Below are positions 41,968-48,529 of a stretch of DNA of 50,598 nucleotides, piece after piece. Numbering within the stretch: position 1 is the first letter of the stretch; each line of letters opens with the position of its first letter. A model generated the notes under the pieces. That model did not search any database and was not told where the DNA came from. It saw only the letters and a list, made by a program, of their open reading frames with translations. The translations under genes and the position numbers were made by a program. The stretch comes from Methylobacterium sp. UNC378MF (GTDB lineage: Bacteria > Pseudomonadota > Alphaproteobacteria > Rhizobiales > Beijerinckiaceae): NCBI RefSeq assembly GCF_900103195.1, contig NZ_FMWU01000039.1, forward strand, positions 1 to 50,598, in the 5' to 3' direction.

Positions 41968-42884
41968 GCATCCGGCTGCAGTTGCTTCGCGAGGCCTGGG
42001 ACTTCCTGCGCACATTCACCGGCCGTGCCGGCGAAGTGGTGGTCGACACCACGAACAATCGCCTGGTCGTGCATGACGGCGCCACGGCCGGCGGCTTCCC
42101 GGCGGCGAAGCTCTCGGACCTGACGGCGCCGCAGAACCTCACCCGGCTCGGGATCGGCACGACGGCCGATGCCGCCACCCCCTTCGCGGCCAAGCTCGAC
42201 GCGGCGTTATGGACGGCGTTGACCAAGGCCGAGGGCGGCAGCGGCGACCTGCGCTACACCCTCAACAAGGAGGCCGCCGGCAACACGCTCTCATTGCTGT
42301 TCCAGTCCGGCTGGTCGGGACGGGCCGAGATCGGCCTCAGCGGCGATGACGACCTGCACTTGAAGGTGTCGAGCGATGGTACCGCCTGGACGGAAGCGCT
42401 GCGGATCGATCGGAAGACGGCCGCCGTCACCGTGCCCGGTCCGCTCGTCGGCGCTGCAGCGTCACTGACGAACCTCGCGCTCTCCGGAACACCCGATCAG
42501 CTCGTGATCAACGGCGGCGGCAACTTCGCGTCGATCGCCTTCACCGACGGCAACCTATCGTCCAAGTGGTCGTTCGGGCGTGACCCCAGCGGCGCCCTGA
42601 TGATCTACGACGCGGTCGGGGGGCGCAACCCGATCGTGCTGGCGCCGAACGGCCCCGTGGCCTTCTCCGCCCCGATCACGGCGCGATCGGCCAGCTTCGG
42701 CGGCGCGCTCGGGCTCGGCTCGTTCACGGTCGCGACGCTCCAGGCGGGGAGCGCCGGCCAGGTCGTCTTCGTCAGCGACGGTCGAAAGGTCCTCGAAGGG
42801 GCCGGCTCCGGCTCGGGTGTGATGACCTGCTACTCCAACGGCGCGTGGCGCCGCCTCTCCGACGACGCGGCAGTGATGGGATGA
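41964..42884 (+). CDS. Tail fibre protein
   Basis: 306 residues, in an ATGA overlap with the hub gene. The N-terminus (GRAGEVVVDTTNNRLVVHDGATAGGFPAAKL) is the short attachment motif of many fibre proteins (E-x-x-VDT-x-x-x-R-x-x-x-x-DG-x-T-x-GG). The middle is a beta-helical repeat region (LFQSGWSGRAEIGLSGDDDLHLKVSSDG), and the end (GQVVFVSDGRKVLEGAGSGSGV) is a conserved C-terminal cap. It should bind the bacterial surface as a trimer. The next gene overlaps by 4 bp. Confidence 0.8.
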   Translation: MSIRLQLLREAWDFLRTFTGRAGEVVVDTTNNRLVVHDGATAGGFPAAKLSDLTAPQNLTRLGIGTTADAATPFAAKLDAALWTALTKAEGGSGDLRYTLNKEAAGNTLSLLFQSGWSGRAEIGLSGDDDLHLKVSSDGTAWTEALRIDRKTAAVTVPGPLVGAAASLTNLALSGTPDQLVINGGGNFASIAFTDGNLSSKWSFGRDPSGALMIYDAVGGRNPIVLAPNGPVAFSAPITARSASFGGALGLGSFTVATLQAGSAGQVVFVSDGRKVLEGAGSGSGVMTCYSNGAWRRLSDDAAVMG

Positions 42885-43228
42885 GCACCAGCGACCTCTT
42901 CCTCTACGAGTTTCTGTATCGCGGCCGGCCGCCGGGCGATCCGCAGCCACCGGCCTGGCACGTGGTGCTGGCTCAAGTGGTGACGCTCCCGGGCGGCGGT
43001 CCGGCGCAGGTCGTCGCCAGTGTGGCGCTGTCGCCCACACAGGCTGAGGCTGCAGGCTTTCCGCTGCCGGCGCTGCTGTCGGCGATCGATGGCGCCGTGC
43101 TGGCGGATCGGGACGCGAAGGCGGCGGCGCTATCAAAGGTCGAGGCCGACCTGGACGCCCTGCGCGGGGACCTCGCGGCTGTGACGGCCGAGCGCGATCA
43201 GCTTCGGGACGCGACGCGCCCGGCCTGA
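42881..43228 (+). CDS. Small phage protein, possibly fibre assembly chaperone
   Basis: 115 residues from ATG 42881 (ATGA overlap with the fibre gene). It starts MSTSDLFLYEFLYRGRPPGDPQPPAWHVVLAQVV and ends in a coiled coil (LSKVEADLDALRGDLAAVTAERDQL). The close coupling to the fibre gene suggests a fibre-associated or chaperone role; no family is recognised. Confidence 0.6.
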   Translation: MSTSDLFLYEFLYRGRPPGDPQPPAWHVVLAQVVTLPGGGPAQVVASVALSPTQAEAAGFPLPALLSAIDGAVLADRDAKAAALSKVEADLDALRGDLAAVTAERDQLRDATRPA

Positions 43229-43353
43229 CCGACTCGGCAGACGAAGCTCCATCATCGACGCCTCGGCCGCGCTGCGCTCACGGCACGCGTCGCTGCCGCC
43301 GACGTCCGTCCCGCAGGGCAATCCGTTCCCGACCCTGTCAAGCGAGGCTCCCC

Positions 43354-43527
43354 ATGAGACCCCTGCTCCGCGCGGCAGCTCTGCTGCTGGCGCTTCTCTC
43401 GGCGTGCGCGCACGCCATCGCCGCACCGCGCCCTCATCGACCGCGCGCCGTGTCCGTCCCGGTGTTCCTCCCAGGCGTCGGCCGGGTGTGGATCTCCGCC
43501 CACCCGGCCTCCGGCCGCCGCCGCTGA
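43354..43527 (+). CDS. Small lipoprotein just upstream of the endolysin, candidate outer-membrane spanin
   Basis: 57 residues from ATG 43354, with GAGG seven bases upstream. The sequence MRPLLRAAALLLALLSAC has a lipoprotein signal peptide with the lipobox LSAC, followed by a short Pro/Arg-rich mature part (APRPHRPRAVSVPVF) of about 40 residues. Small, Pro-rich lipoproteins next to an endolysin are typical of Rz1-like o-spanins, which link the membranes in the last lysis step. No second membrane-anchored spanin overlapping it is seen, so the role is inferred. It ends 13 bp before the endolysin start. Confidence 0.6.
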   Translation: MRPLLRAAALLLALLSACAHAIAAPRPHRPRAVSVPVFLPGVGRVWISAHPASGRRR

Positions 43528-43540
43528 TCGGGAGGAGCCC

Positions 43541-44155
43541 ATGGATCTCTCACCCCTCGGACACGCGGCCCTGGCGGCGCGCGAAGGCTGCCGGCTGCGC
43601 GCCTACCGCGACAGCGTCGGCGTCTGGACGATCGGCCGGGGCCACACCAGCGCGGCCGGCCCGCCGGCCGTGACCGAGGGCCTGACCCTCACCCAGGCCG
43701 AGGCCGACGCGCTCTTCGCCGCCGATCTCGCGCCCTACGTGGCGGCTGTGCGCGCCGCCCTCGCCAAGCCGGTGCCGCAGCCGTTCTTCGACGCCTGCTG
43801 CTCGCTCGGCTTCAACATCGGCCAAGCGAACGTCGCGCAATCCGCCGTCGTTCGCCGCGCCAATGCCGGCGACCTGCCGCGTGCGGTCGACGCCTTCCTG
43901 CTGTGGGACCGGCCGGCCGCGATCCGCGCGCGCCGGCAGGGCGAGCGGGACCAAGCGGCGCTGCCCGCCTACGGCACCGTCTATGCTCGGCGGGGCGATC
44001 CCTCGCCGGTGCGCGCGTTGGAGGGATCGATACCCGCCGCGCCGGAGAGGCCCGACCCGCTCGCGCCGATGACCGGCACGGCGAACGCGGCGTCTGAATC
44101 CTGGTGGCTGCGCCTGCGCGACGCCATCCGCCACAACATGCAGACGGGTGCCTGA
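43541..44155 (+). CDS. Phage endolysin, GH24 lysozyme
   Basis: 204 residues with GGGAGGAG upstream. Catalytic spacing is that of T4-type lysozymes: Glu15 in AAREGCRLRAYRD, Asp24 and Thr30 in VGVWTIGRGHT. Downstream FFDACCSLGFNIGQANVAQSAVVRRANAGDLPRAVDAFLLW is the conserved helical part. It hydrolyses the glycan strands of peptidoglycan. The C-terminal ~60 residues are a Pro-rich linker and a basic amphipathic helix (WWLRLRDAIRHNMQTGA), absent from minimal GH24 endolysins and perhaps involved in membrane contact. It is directly followed by the holin gene. Confidence 0.9.
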   Translation: MDLSPLGHAALAAREGCRLRAYRDSVGVWTIGRGHTSAAGPPAVTEGLTLTQAEADALFAADLAPYVAAVRAALAKPVPQPFFDACCSLGFNIGQANVAQSAVVRRANAGDLPRAVDAFLLWDRPAAIRARRQGERDQAALPAYGTVYARRGDPSPVRALEGSIPAAPERPDPLAPMTGTANAASESWWLRLRDAIRHNMQTGA

Positions 44156-44157
44156 CC

Positions 44158-44568
44158 ATGGGGTTCCTCGCGCTCCTTCCGGCGCTGCTCGGCGCGCTCG
44201 GTCCGATCCTCCAGAAGGTGCTGCCCGACGCGGGCCAGCGGCTGCAGGTGCAGCTGGAGCTGCAGCGGGCGCTGATCGAGCAGCAGGCCGATCTCGGCCG
44301 CGCCATGGCCGAGGTGATGAAGGCCGATGCCGGCTCGGAGAGCCCGCTCGCCCGCAACGCCCGGCCGATCACCGTGCTGTGGGCGCTGGCGATGATCACC
44401 TGGGTGGGCGTGATTTCGCCCATGGTGGGTCTACAGGTCGAGGTGGTGAGTGCGCTCAAGGGCGTGCCGGCCGAGCTGTGGTCGCTGCTGACCGTCGGGA
44501 TCGGCGCCTACATGCTGGCCCGCTCCGTGGACAAGATCGTGCCGCAGGTGGTCGGGCCGAAGGGTTGA
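44158..44568 (+). CDS. Phage holin (3-TMS type)
   Basis: 136 residues from ATG 44158, 2 bp after the endolysin stop. A short N-terminal hydrophobic helix (FLALLPALLGALGPIL), an amphipathic helix (LQVQLELQRALIEQQADLGRAM), the conserved ARNARPITVLWALAMITWVGV and a C-terminal membrane helix (LWSLLTVGIGAYMLARSVDKI) match the Holin_3TMs type. It would permeabilise the inner membrane to release the endolysin. Confidence 0.85.
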   Translation: MGFLALLPALLGALGPILQKVLPDAGQRLQVQLELQRALIEQQADLGRAMAEVMKADAGSESPLARNARPITVLWALAMITWVGVISPMVGLQVEVVSALKGVPAELWSLLTVGIGAYMLARSVDKIVPQVVGPKG

Positions 44569-44662
44569 GACCCGAAACCGCCGGTGCGCACCGATGACGG
44601 ACCAGACACCGACTCGGATGCGGACAGCGCGTCCGGGCCGCAGCGAGCGAAGGGCCGGGACC

Positions 44663-45001
44663 ATGACGGATCATCTGCCCGAGTGGATCGGGCGCCTGAT
44701 CGAGCGGGTCGAGGCCACAGGCCGCCAGATGGACGCGCTCGGCGGCAAACTCGACCGGATGGACGAGAAGCTGGAGGGCGTGGCCTACCGGCGCGACATC
44801 GAGCACTTCGTGGCGCGCGACGAGATCGAGCGGCGGATCGACAAGGCGGTCGACGGCGCCAAGGCGGAGGCCGCCAAGGGGCTCGCCGAGGTCGCGGGGC
44901 AGGTGCGGGACCTGCGCAAGATCGGCTGGGGCTTGGCCTCGGCGGCGCTGCTGGCCTTCGGGGGGATCGTCCTGGCGAAGGTCGGGCTGGCGGGGCGGTG
45001 A
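44663..45001 (+). CDS. Phage small coiled-coil protein with C-terminal membrane anchor
   Basis: 112 residues from ATG 44663 (an ATG at 44594 in the same frame is also possible). It is mostly helical (LPEWIGRLIERVEATGRQMDALGGKLDRMDEKL), ending with a membrane segment (LASAALLAFGGIVLAKVGL). Position after endolysin and holin suggests a part of the lysis cassette. No family is recognised by name. It is the last clearly phage-like gene. Confidence 0.6.
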   Translation: MTDHLPEWIGRLIERVEATGRQMDALGGKLDRMDEKLEGVAYRRDIEHFVARDEIERRIDKAVDGAKAEAAKGLAEVAGQVRDLRKIGWGLASAALLAFGGIVLAKVGLAGR

Positions 45002-45084
45002 GCCGGATCGGCAACTGGAACCGCGCCTGCTTGGCCGCGCGTACCCTGGGGTTCGACATCCGGCGAAGTAACCATCTTGAATGA

Positions 45085-45110
45085 CCCGGCTCTGACCGGG
45101 GCGGCTTTTC
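45085..45110 (+). terminator. Possible terminator of the phage late operon
   Basis: CCCGG (45085) pairs with CCGGG (45096), followed by GCGGCTTTTCC. It lies 84 bp after the last phage gene. The stem is short, so confidence is limited. Confidence 0.45.
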
Positions 45111-45190
45111 CTGCCGTCACGACCTCAAATGAGGGATGACCGATCGAGACGAGCCGTTACGGTGATCGCAGCCCGAGACCCAAGCCTTCA

Positions 45191-45224
45191 GCCCCGCCGG
45201 CACCGCCGCGCGGGGGTTTTTCGC
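45191..45224 (+). terminator. GC-rich terminator-like hairpin 1
   Basis: GCCCCGCCGGCACCGCC then GCGCGGGGGTTTTTCGC: a GC stem followed by five T. It is close to the convergent end of the minus-strand gene at 45251. Confidence 0.75.
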
Positions 45225-45250
45225 ATTCTGCTCTGGTCTTCAGATGCGCT

Positions 45251-45601
45251 CTAATTGCAGGTCAACTTCCGGCCTTCGGCCATCCCGACCTTGCGGTAGT
45301 GTTCCAGACCGGACTTGATCGCTCGGCCTATGACCGCCCGGCGCACGTCCGGATTGCAGCGCAGATACTCCTCCTCGTTGAAAGCGTAGTCGCCACGCCC
45401 GCCTCGTGAGCCTCGGTCATAGTCCCGATCGTAATCGCGGCGGTCACGGTCGCCGTAGCCTCGATCTCCGTAGCCTCGGTCGCGGGATCCGTAATCGCCG
45501 CGATCGTAGCCGTAGTCGCGTCCGCCGTAGGGCTGTGCGAAAGCAGGAGCCACTCCGCTGAGTAGCGCCAGGCCGAGGACGCTCGCCGAGATCACCTTCA
45601 T
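45251..45601 (-). CDS. Secreted protein with Tyr/Gly/Asp/Arg repeats and NPDV domain
   Basis: 116 residues from ATG 45601; an earlier in-frame start at 45640 precedes a plausible but longer leader. A signal peptide (MKVISASVLGLALLSGVAPAFA) is followed by ~40 residues of low-complexity repeats of GYGDRD/RDYDRD type and a C-terminal domain YLRCNPDVRRAVIGRAIKSG then EHYRKVGMAEGR, a short helical motif known from many secreted proteobacterial proteins. Probably periplasmic or extracellular; function unknown. Confidence 0.78.
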   Translation of the reverse strand: MKVISASVLGLALLSGVAPAFAQPYGGRDYGYDRGDYGSRDRGYGDRGYGDRDRRDYDRDYDRGSRGGRGDYAFNEEEYLRCNPDVRRAVIGRAIKSGLEHYRKVGMAEGRKLTCN

Positions 45602-45786
45602 GTCGTGCTCACCGTTGTTGAGGAGCGTAAACGCTTTCACCGGCGGGTGGTTCGATTTGCCTGGGCGGGTGTCGCGCCCTCGCTCCCTGCACCACGACCG
45701 TCAGGGGCTTTCCTTTCCCCGCGTCTGGCCTACCCTCAGTGTCAGGTTTGGCTGAACTATCCCCCCATTCGGTGCCCGACCCGAGA

Positions 45787-45820
45787 AGCCCGCCCGGTCC
45801 GCCGGCGCGGGCTTTTTCGT
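45787..45820 (+). terminator. GC-rich terminator-like hairpin 2
   Basis: AGCCCGCCCGGTCC then GCCGGCGCGGGCTTTTTCGT. It is nearly the same as the hairpin at 47140. Confidence 0.75.
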
Positions 45821-45895
45821 GCCCGACCTCCCCCGAACAGGTGATGTCGCGGTGGCTGACGCGCTGCTATCCCGTCTCCGAGACTCCAAGCCTTC

Positions 45896-45930
45896 AGCCC
45901 CGCCGGCGCTGCCGGGCGGGGCTTTTTCGC
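45896..45930 (+). terminator. GC-rich terminator-like hairpin 3
   Basis: AGCCCCGCCGGCGCTG then CCGGGCGGGGCTTTTTCGC. It lies 80 bp before the small secreted protein gene at 46010. Confidence 0.75.
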
Positions 45931-46009
45931 AACCGACTTGGCTTCGTAAATATCGAACCATCTCTCAAGCGCGCGCGTTTGTCAGCCTTCAGTTCAAAGG
46001 AAGGTTCTC

Positions 46010-46291
46010 ATGCGCCATCGCGTTCTCGCAGCCGCCACCGTCTTCACTCTTCTTGCAGGCGGAGCCTCTGCACAGGCTCCCGCAGCGACTCCTGTTGCGC
46101 CCTCCGCTCCTGGCGCTTCAGGCGTAGTTGCGCCTCAGAACAGCACGACCGGTAGCAATGGCGCAGTCACGGCTTCGCCGACCGGACAGCCGGCCGACAC
46201 GATTTCTAACAGCTCGTCGTCGGCCGGGAATGCCAATCAGCCTGAGCGCGCTGTTCCTCAGGGCGGCGGCGGTGGCGGCAGCAGCAAGTAG
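46010..46291 (+). CDS. Small secreted Ala/Ser/Pro/Gly-rich protein
   Basis: 93 residues from ATG 46010, with AAGGAAGG seven bases upstream. A clear signal peptide (MRHRVLAAATVFTLLAGGASA, cleavage after ASA) is followed by a low-complexity mature chain (APAATPVAPSAPGASGVVAP ... QGGGGGGSSK) that is probably disordered. Such small secreted proteins are common in Methylobacterium; the role is unknown. It is followed at once by a terminator. Confidence 0.7.
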   Translation: MRHRVLAAATVFTLLAGGASAQAPAATPVAPSAPGASGVVAPQNSTTGSNGAVTASPTGQPADTISNSSSSAGNANQPERAVPQGGGGGGSSK

Positions 46292-46324
46292 CCGCGGATC
46301 GCCTCATCGGCGTGCGCTTTTTTC

Positions 46325-46360
46325 GGCCCCGCCGGCCATGCCGCGCGGGGCCTTTTTCGT
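46325..46360 (+). terminator. GC-rich terminator-like hairpin 4
   Basis: GGCCCCGCCGGCCATGCC then GCGCGGGGCCTTTTTCGT. It follows the gene at 46010-46291 by 33 bp and is the likely terminator for it. Confidence 0.8.
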
Positions 46361-46484
46361 GCCCGGAATCCCCGGGCGGGACGCGCGCCCGGCCGGCCTC
46401 GCACGGCCCGGTAACCGGCACCGACCATCCTGCTGCCGAGCCAAGTTGCGTATCGGCTCGGCTCACTCGTTGGTGAGATCGGAT

Positions 46485-46520
46485 GCTCCCCGCCAGGTCT
46501 GCCAGTGCGGGCTTCTTCGT
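46485..46520 (+). terminator. Weak terminator-like hairpin 5
   Basis: GCTCCCCGCCAGGTCTGCC then AGTGCGGGCTTCTTCGT. It is the same kind of element with mismatches and an interrupted T-run. Confidence 0.45.
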
Positions 46521-46649
46521 AAGCTTGCTTCTGACATAGGTGAGTGCAGGCCGGCACCGATCCTGCGATCGTTAGATGATCGTTGGCACGACGTTCCGGG
46601 CGCTGGCGGCTGGGAGAGGCCTGTGCTCCCGCCCCCAGCGGAGAGGGTC

Positions 46650-46889
46650 ATGCCGCGATACTTCTTCAACGTCCACGACGGCCACAGCTCGCTCGACCAG
46701 GAAGGCATTGATCTACCCAGCCCGGACGTGGCGCGCGTCATGGCGATCAGACTGGCCGGTGAGATCTTCCGGGATGAGGCCGAGAGGATGCTGCTCGGCC
46801 CGGCGTGGCGCCTCGCGGTCTTGGACGAGGCCGGCAAGTCCGTCTTCAGTGTCGATGTCCACCTGTCCACGAGACTCGATGGGCAATAG
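46650..46889 (+). CDS. DUF6894-type small protein
   Basis: 79 residues from ATG 46650, with GGAGAGGG upstream; the frame is open further back but without features. It consists of the whole DUF6894 fold: MPRYFFNVHDGHSSLDQEGIDLPS, a helix RVMAIRLAGEIFRDEAERML and the second sheet WRLAVLDEAGKSVFSVDVHL. Function unknown; the family is very frequent in Methylobacterium. It is a distant paralogue of the gene at 4641 in cargo block A. Confidence 0.82.
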   Translation: MPRYFFNVHDGHSSLDQEGIDLPSPDVARVMAIRLAGEIFRDEAERMLLGPAWRLAVLDEAGKSVFSVDVHLSTRLDGQ

Positions 46890-47041
46890 GCGTTTGACCC
46901 GAAAGCATTGGCGGGATCGGACGTTCCCCCGCCCCGTGAGCAGATCGGGGCGGGGCCGAGCGGCAGCGACTCGGGCAATCTCGTAGCTTCTGATCGACCC
47001 TGTCGCCCTGGCTTCGGCCCAGACGCCTTTCGTTGTTTTGT

Positions 47042-47074
47042 CCCCGCCGGCACTGCAGTGCGGGGCTTTTTTGC
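47042..47074 (+). terminator. GC-rich terminator-like hairpin 6
   Basis: CCCCGCCGGCACTGCAG then TGCGGGGCTTTTTTGCG. Strong stem and six T; about 150 bp after the DUF6894 gene. Confidence 0.75.
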
Positions 47075-47139
47075 GCTCACGAACGCATTACCCTCGACAC
47101 AGATTCGGCCGGACATCCCCCGAGGCTCGGATCTGGGAA

Positions 47140-47172
47140 GGCCCGCTCGGTCCGCCGGCGCGGGCTTTTTCG
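47140..47172 (+). terminator. GC-rich terminator-like hairpin 7
   Basis: GGCCCGCTCGGTCC then GCCGGCGCGGGCTTTTTCGT. It is nearly identical to the one at 45787, including the loop GGTCCGCCGG. Confidence 0.75.
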
Positions 47173-47372
47173 TGCCGAGCTGCAAGCCAACTGCGAGTTG
47201 GCCCTTTTCGGCCTCCCGGTTCGGCTCGGGTTTTCATCGAACGTCACCGATGTTCGGCATCGCGAAGTGCTTCAGGCGAACCTTTAAGTGCCGTTAATCT
47301 TGAACCTCACTATCGCCGATCGAACGCATCCGACGCGATATAATCTTCCGGTTGCAGCGCTCGGAGTTTCCG

Positions 47373-47636
47373 ATGAACGTGGTGGAAATGCTCGCCTTTT
47401 CTATTCTGTCCGCCGGCTTGATCCGGGCCGCCATAGCGTTCAATCGCTGAAGAGCCGATCGGAAGTCTCGCCAGCGCTCAACCTCTGCGATTGCAGCAGG
47501 CTATTTCAATGGCGATTATACCGTTCGCACATACGACGGACCGAGCCTTCGCCGCAGTTGGAGTCTGGCCTATGCAGAGTCAGCAATCCATGCAAGACTG
47601 GATGATCGCCGGGTGAAACCTTTCAGGCTCCGGTGA
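47373..47636 (+). pseudogene. Possible small gene split by an in-frame TGA
   Basis: From ATG 47373 (CGGAG six bases upstream) 25 codons give MNVVEMLAFSILSAGLIRAA, a single membrane segment, then TGA at 47448-47450. The same frame continues for 61 codons with protein-like content (SAIAAGYFNGDYTVRTYDGP then LRRSWSLAYAESAIHARLDD) to a stop at 47636. This looks like one 87-residue protein with a nonsense change, but chance cannot be excluded and no family is recognised. Confidence 0.35.
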
Positions 47637-47678
47637 CTGAGCGACAAGTGCGCTGGCCTGCATTGGACAGGCGCAACC

Positions 47679-47963
47679 ATGGACCAGATCCCGTCTTCTG
47701 ACGTGCGCGAGGCTCGTCGCACCGAAAATGGACTGAAAGTGGTGCCATTTCGCGATTTGGCATCTTTGGTCGAAATCAAACTCAGCAAAGCAGATAAGCT
47801 GAGCGAATTACGGGATCAGCTTTTGACCCGTCGTCGAAGCATCGTCACGGCTGCTGCCGAAATGAGCACTACTCCGTCTCATAGCGCCATCCGGCAGATT
47901 GCTGAGATACAGATCGCTATCGCAGCAATTGAGTCCGTACAGGACGAGGATACCTTGCCGTAA
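47679..47963 (+). CDS. Small hypothetical protein
   Basis: 94 residues from ATG 47679. Mostly helical and mixed-charge (VEIKLSKADKLSELRDQLLTRRR, IRQIAEIQIAIAAIESVQDED), suggestive of a two-helix soluble protein. No family recognised. Its 3' half overlaps the convergent minus-strand gene ending at 47808, so one of the two probably ends elsewhere or is not expressed. Confidence 0.5.
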   Translation: MDQIPSSDVREARRTENGLKVVPFRDLASLVEIKLSKADKLSELRDQLLTRRRSIVTAAAEMSTTPSHSAIRQIAEIQIAIAAIESVQDEDTLP

Positions 47964-48170
47964 GTCGGTATGCGAGGCTAGATCACTGCCCGTTGGCCGG
48001 GGCGGCTTCGCCTTTGCAATTTTCTTCGTCGCCGCATCGAACTCAGCTTCATCCTCGCTGGCACCAGCTTCACGCGCGGCTTCGATGAACTGGCGGCGCT
48101 GTTCGTCAGGCGTCAGCGTCTCGGCGTCGAGCTTGGTGGGCTTAGGTTTGCCCGGTTTTGAACTAGTCAT
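47808..48170 (-). CDS. Small hypothetical protein (conserved N-terminal half)
   Basis: 120 residues from ATG 48170. The first ~60 residues (KPTKLDAETLTPDEQRRQFI then EAAREAGASEDEAEFDAATKKI) resemble a small helical protein type common in Methylobacterium with TPEEQ-x-x-RF-x-EAAR and a Pro/Lys-rich end. After KPPRPTG the rest looks unlike the family and overlaps an opposite gene, suggesting that the normal stop was lost. Its ATG overlaps the stop of the DUF1524-like relic upstream (ATGA). Confidence 0.5.
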   Translation of the reverse strand: MTSSKPGKPKPTKLDAETLTPDEQRRQFIEAAREAGASEDEAEFDAATKKIAKAKPPRPTGSDLASHTDLRQGILVLYGLNCCDSDLYLSNLPDGAMRRSSAHFGSSRDDASTTGQKLIP

Positions 48171-48307
48171 GATATCGGCCAAGCCTTAACCGCGAGACTT
48201 GCAAGAATTTCTTGCCGTCTTTCAATTGCGTCAAAATCCCAAATATCCTCGTTCGCAACCATGTTCGTTATCGCATACGGCGCGTCTGAAAAAGACGGCC
48301 GCTTATC
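48167..48307 (-). pseudogene. C-terminal relic of a DUF262/DUF1524 (GmrSD-type) protein
   Basis: 46 codons with no start: DKRPSFSDAPYAITNMVA then NEDIWDFDAIERRQEILASL and AVKAWPI. The pattern (EKR-x-F-x-x-SPYxxT-x-x-x-x-x-x-x-W-x-x-x-x-I-x-x-RQ-x-x-LA-x-x-A-x-x-W) is that of the last ~45 residues of DUF1524 HNH nuclease domains found in GmrSD-type modification-dependent restriction proteins. The rest of the gene is missing, replaced by IS-like sequence, so it is a remnant of a defence gene. Recognition is by pattern only. Confidence 0.55.
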
Positions 48308-48324
48308 TCAGCCATAGCCACCTC

Positions 48325-48343
48325 GTAGTGCAAACCACACTAC
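48325..48343. repeat. Palindrome GTAGTG-N7-CACTAC (copy 1)
   Basis: GTAGTGCAAACCACACTAC, an imperfect palindrome; its partner lies 41 bp to the right. Both lie between an IS1595-type transposase relic and the truncated DUF1524 relic, so they may be subterminal repeats at the end of that IS. An operator pair is the alternative. Confidence 0.6.
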
Positions 48344-48365
48344 CGCACGGCTCAACGCGCCGTAT

Positions 48366-48384
48366 GTAGTGCAATCTGCACTAC
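48366..48384. repeat. Palindrome GTAGTGCA-N3-TGCACTAC (copy 2)
   Basis: GTAGTGCAATCTGCACTAC, a perfect 8-bp inverted repeat around ATC. It is 41 bp from copy 1, close to four helical turns, and 17 bp from the stop codon of the transposase relic. Confidence 0.65.
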
Positions 48385-48400
48385 TTGGAGCAGCGGATTG

Positions 48401-48529
48401 TCAGGCCAAACGATAGGTTAGCCGCTGGCCAACCGCGCCCCTGAGCGCTCGCTCTGCATGCTCCGCATCGTTCACGCCGAGCTTCACACGGTTGTTGTGC
48501 CGGAAGTCGAACTCCGCGAGGTAGCGGTG
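48401..48529 (-). pseudogene. C-terminal relic of an IS1595/ISXO2-type transposase
   Basis: The minus strand reads HRYLAEFDFRHNNRVKLGVN then DAEHAERALRGAVGQRLTYR, ending in a stop at 48401. This is the characteristic C-terminus of ISXO2-like (IS1595-family) DDE transposases (HRYLxEFxFRxNxR...GxxDxxRxxxAL...GxRLTY). Homology stops abruptly at the upstream side, where the frame hits a TAA about 36 bp further on, so only the last ~42 residues remain. Confidence 0.72.

Larger units (their letters stand above)
1677..45001 (+). mobile_element. GTA-related siphovirus-type prophage late region, interrupted by four blocks of bacterial genes
   Basis: All packaging, head, tail and lysis genes lie on the + strand in standard siphovirus order from TerS to holin. 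DUF2460, DUF2163, NlpC/P60 and TIM-barrel/hub proteins tie the tail to the alphaproteobacterial gene transfer agent family. No integrase, repressor, replication gene, tRNA or obvious direct-repeat attachment site was seen near 1504-1676 or 45000-45250. Bacterial blocks occupy about 3703-7951, 13216-18074, 23737-29518 and 36483-39362, roughly 40 percent of the element. The limits given are the first and last phage-like genes, not mapped ends. It may be a decayed prophage, a domesticated particle cluster, or part of a larger element. Confidence 0.85.

Noticed and set aside
1504..45250. Search for attachment-site direct repeats or a tRNA at the two ends of the phage region
   Set aside because: No shared core longer than expected by chance was seen by eye, and no tRNA was recognised.
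47288..47605. 105-codon + strand frame from a GTG
   Set aside because: No motif and competes with the better-looking frame at 47373-47636.
48267..48315. Short minus-strand frame MAEISGRLF... that would join the DUF1524-like segment through a -1 slip on CTTTTTC
   Set aside because: The DUF1524-like frame itself continues upstream with family-like residues (DKRPSF), so no slip is needed; a truncated relic is the simpler reading.
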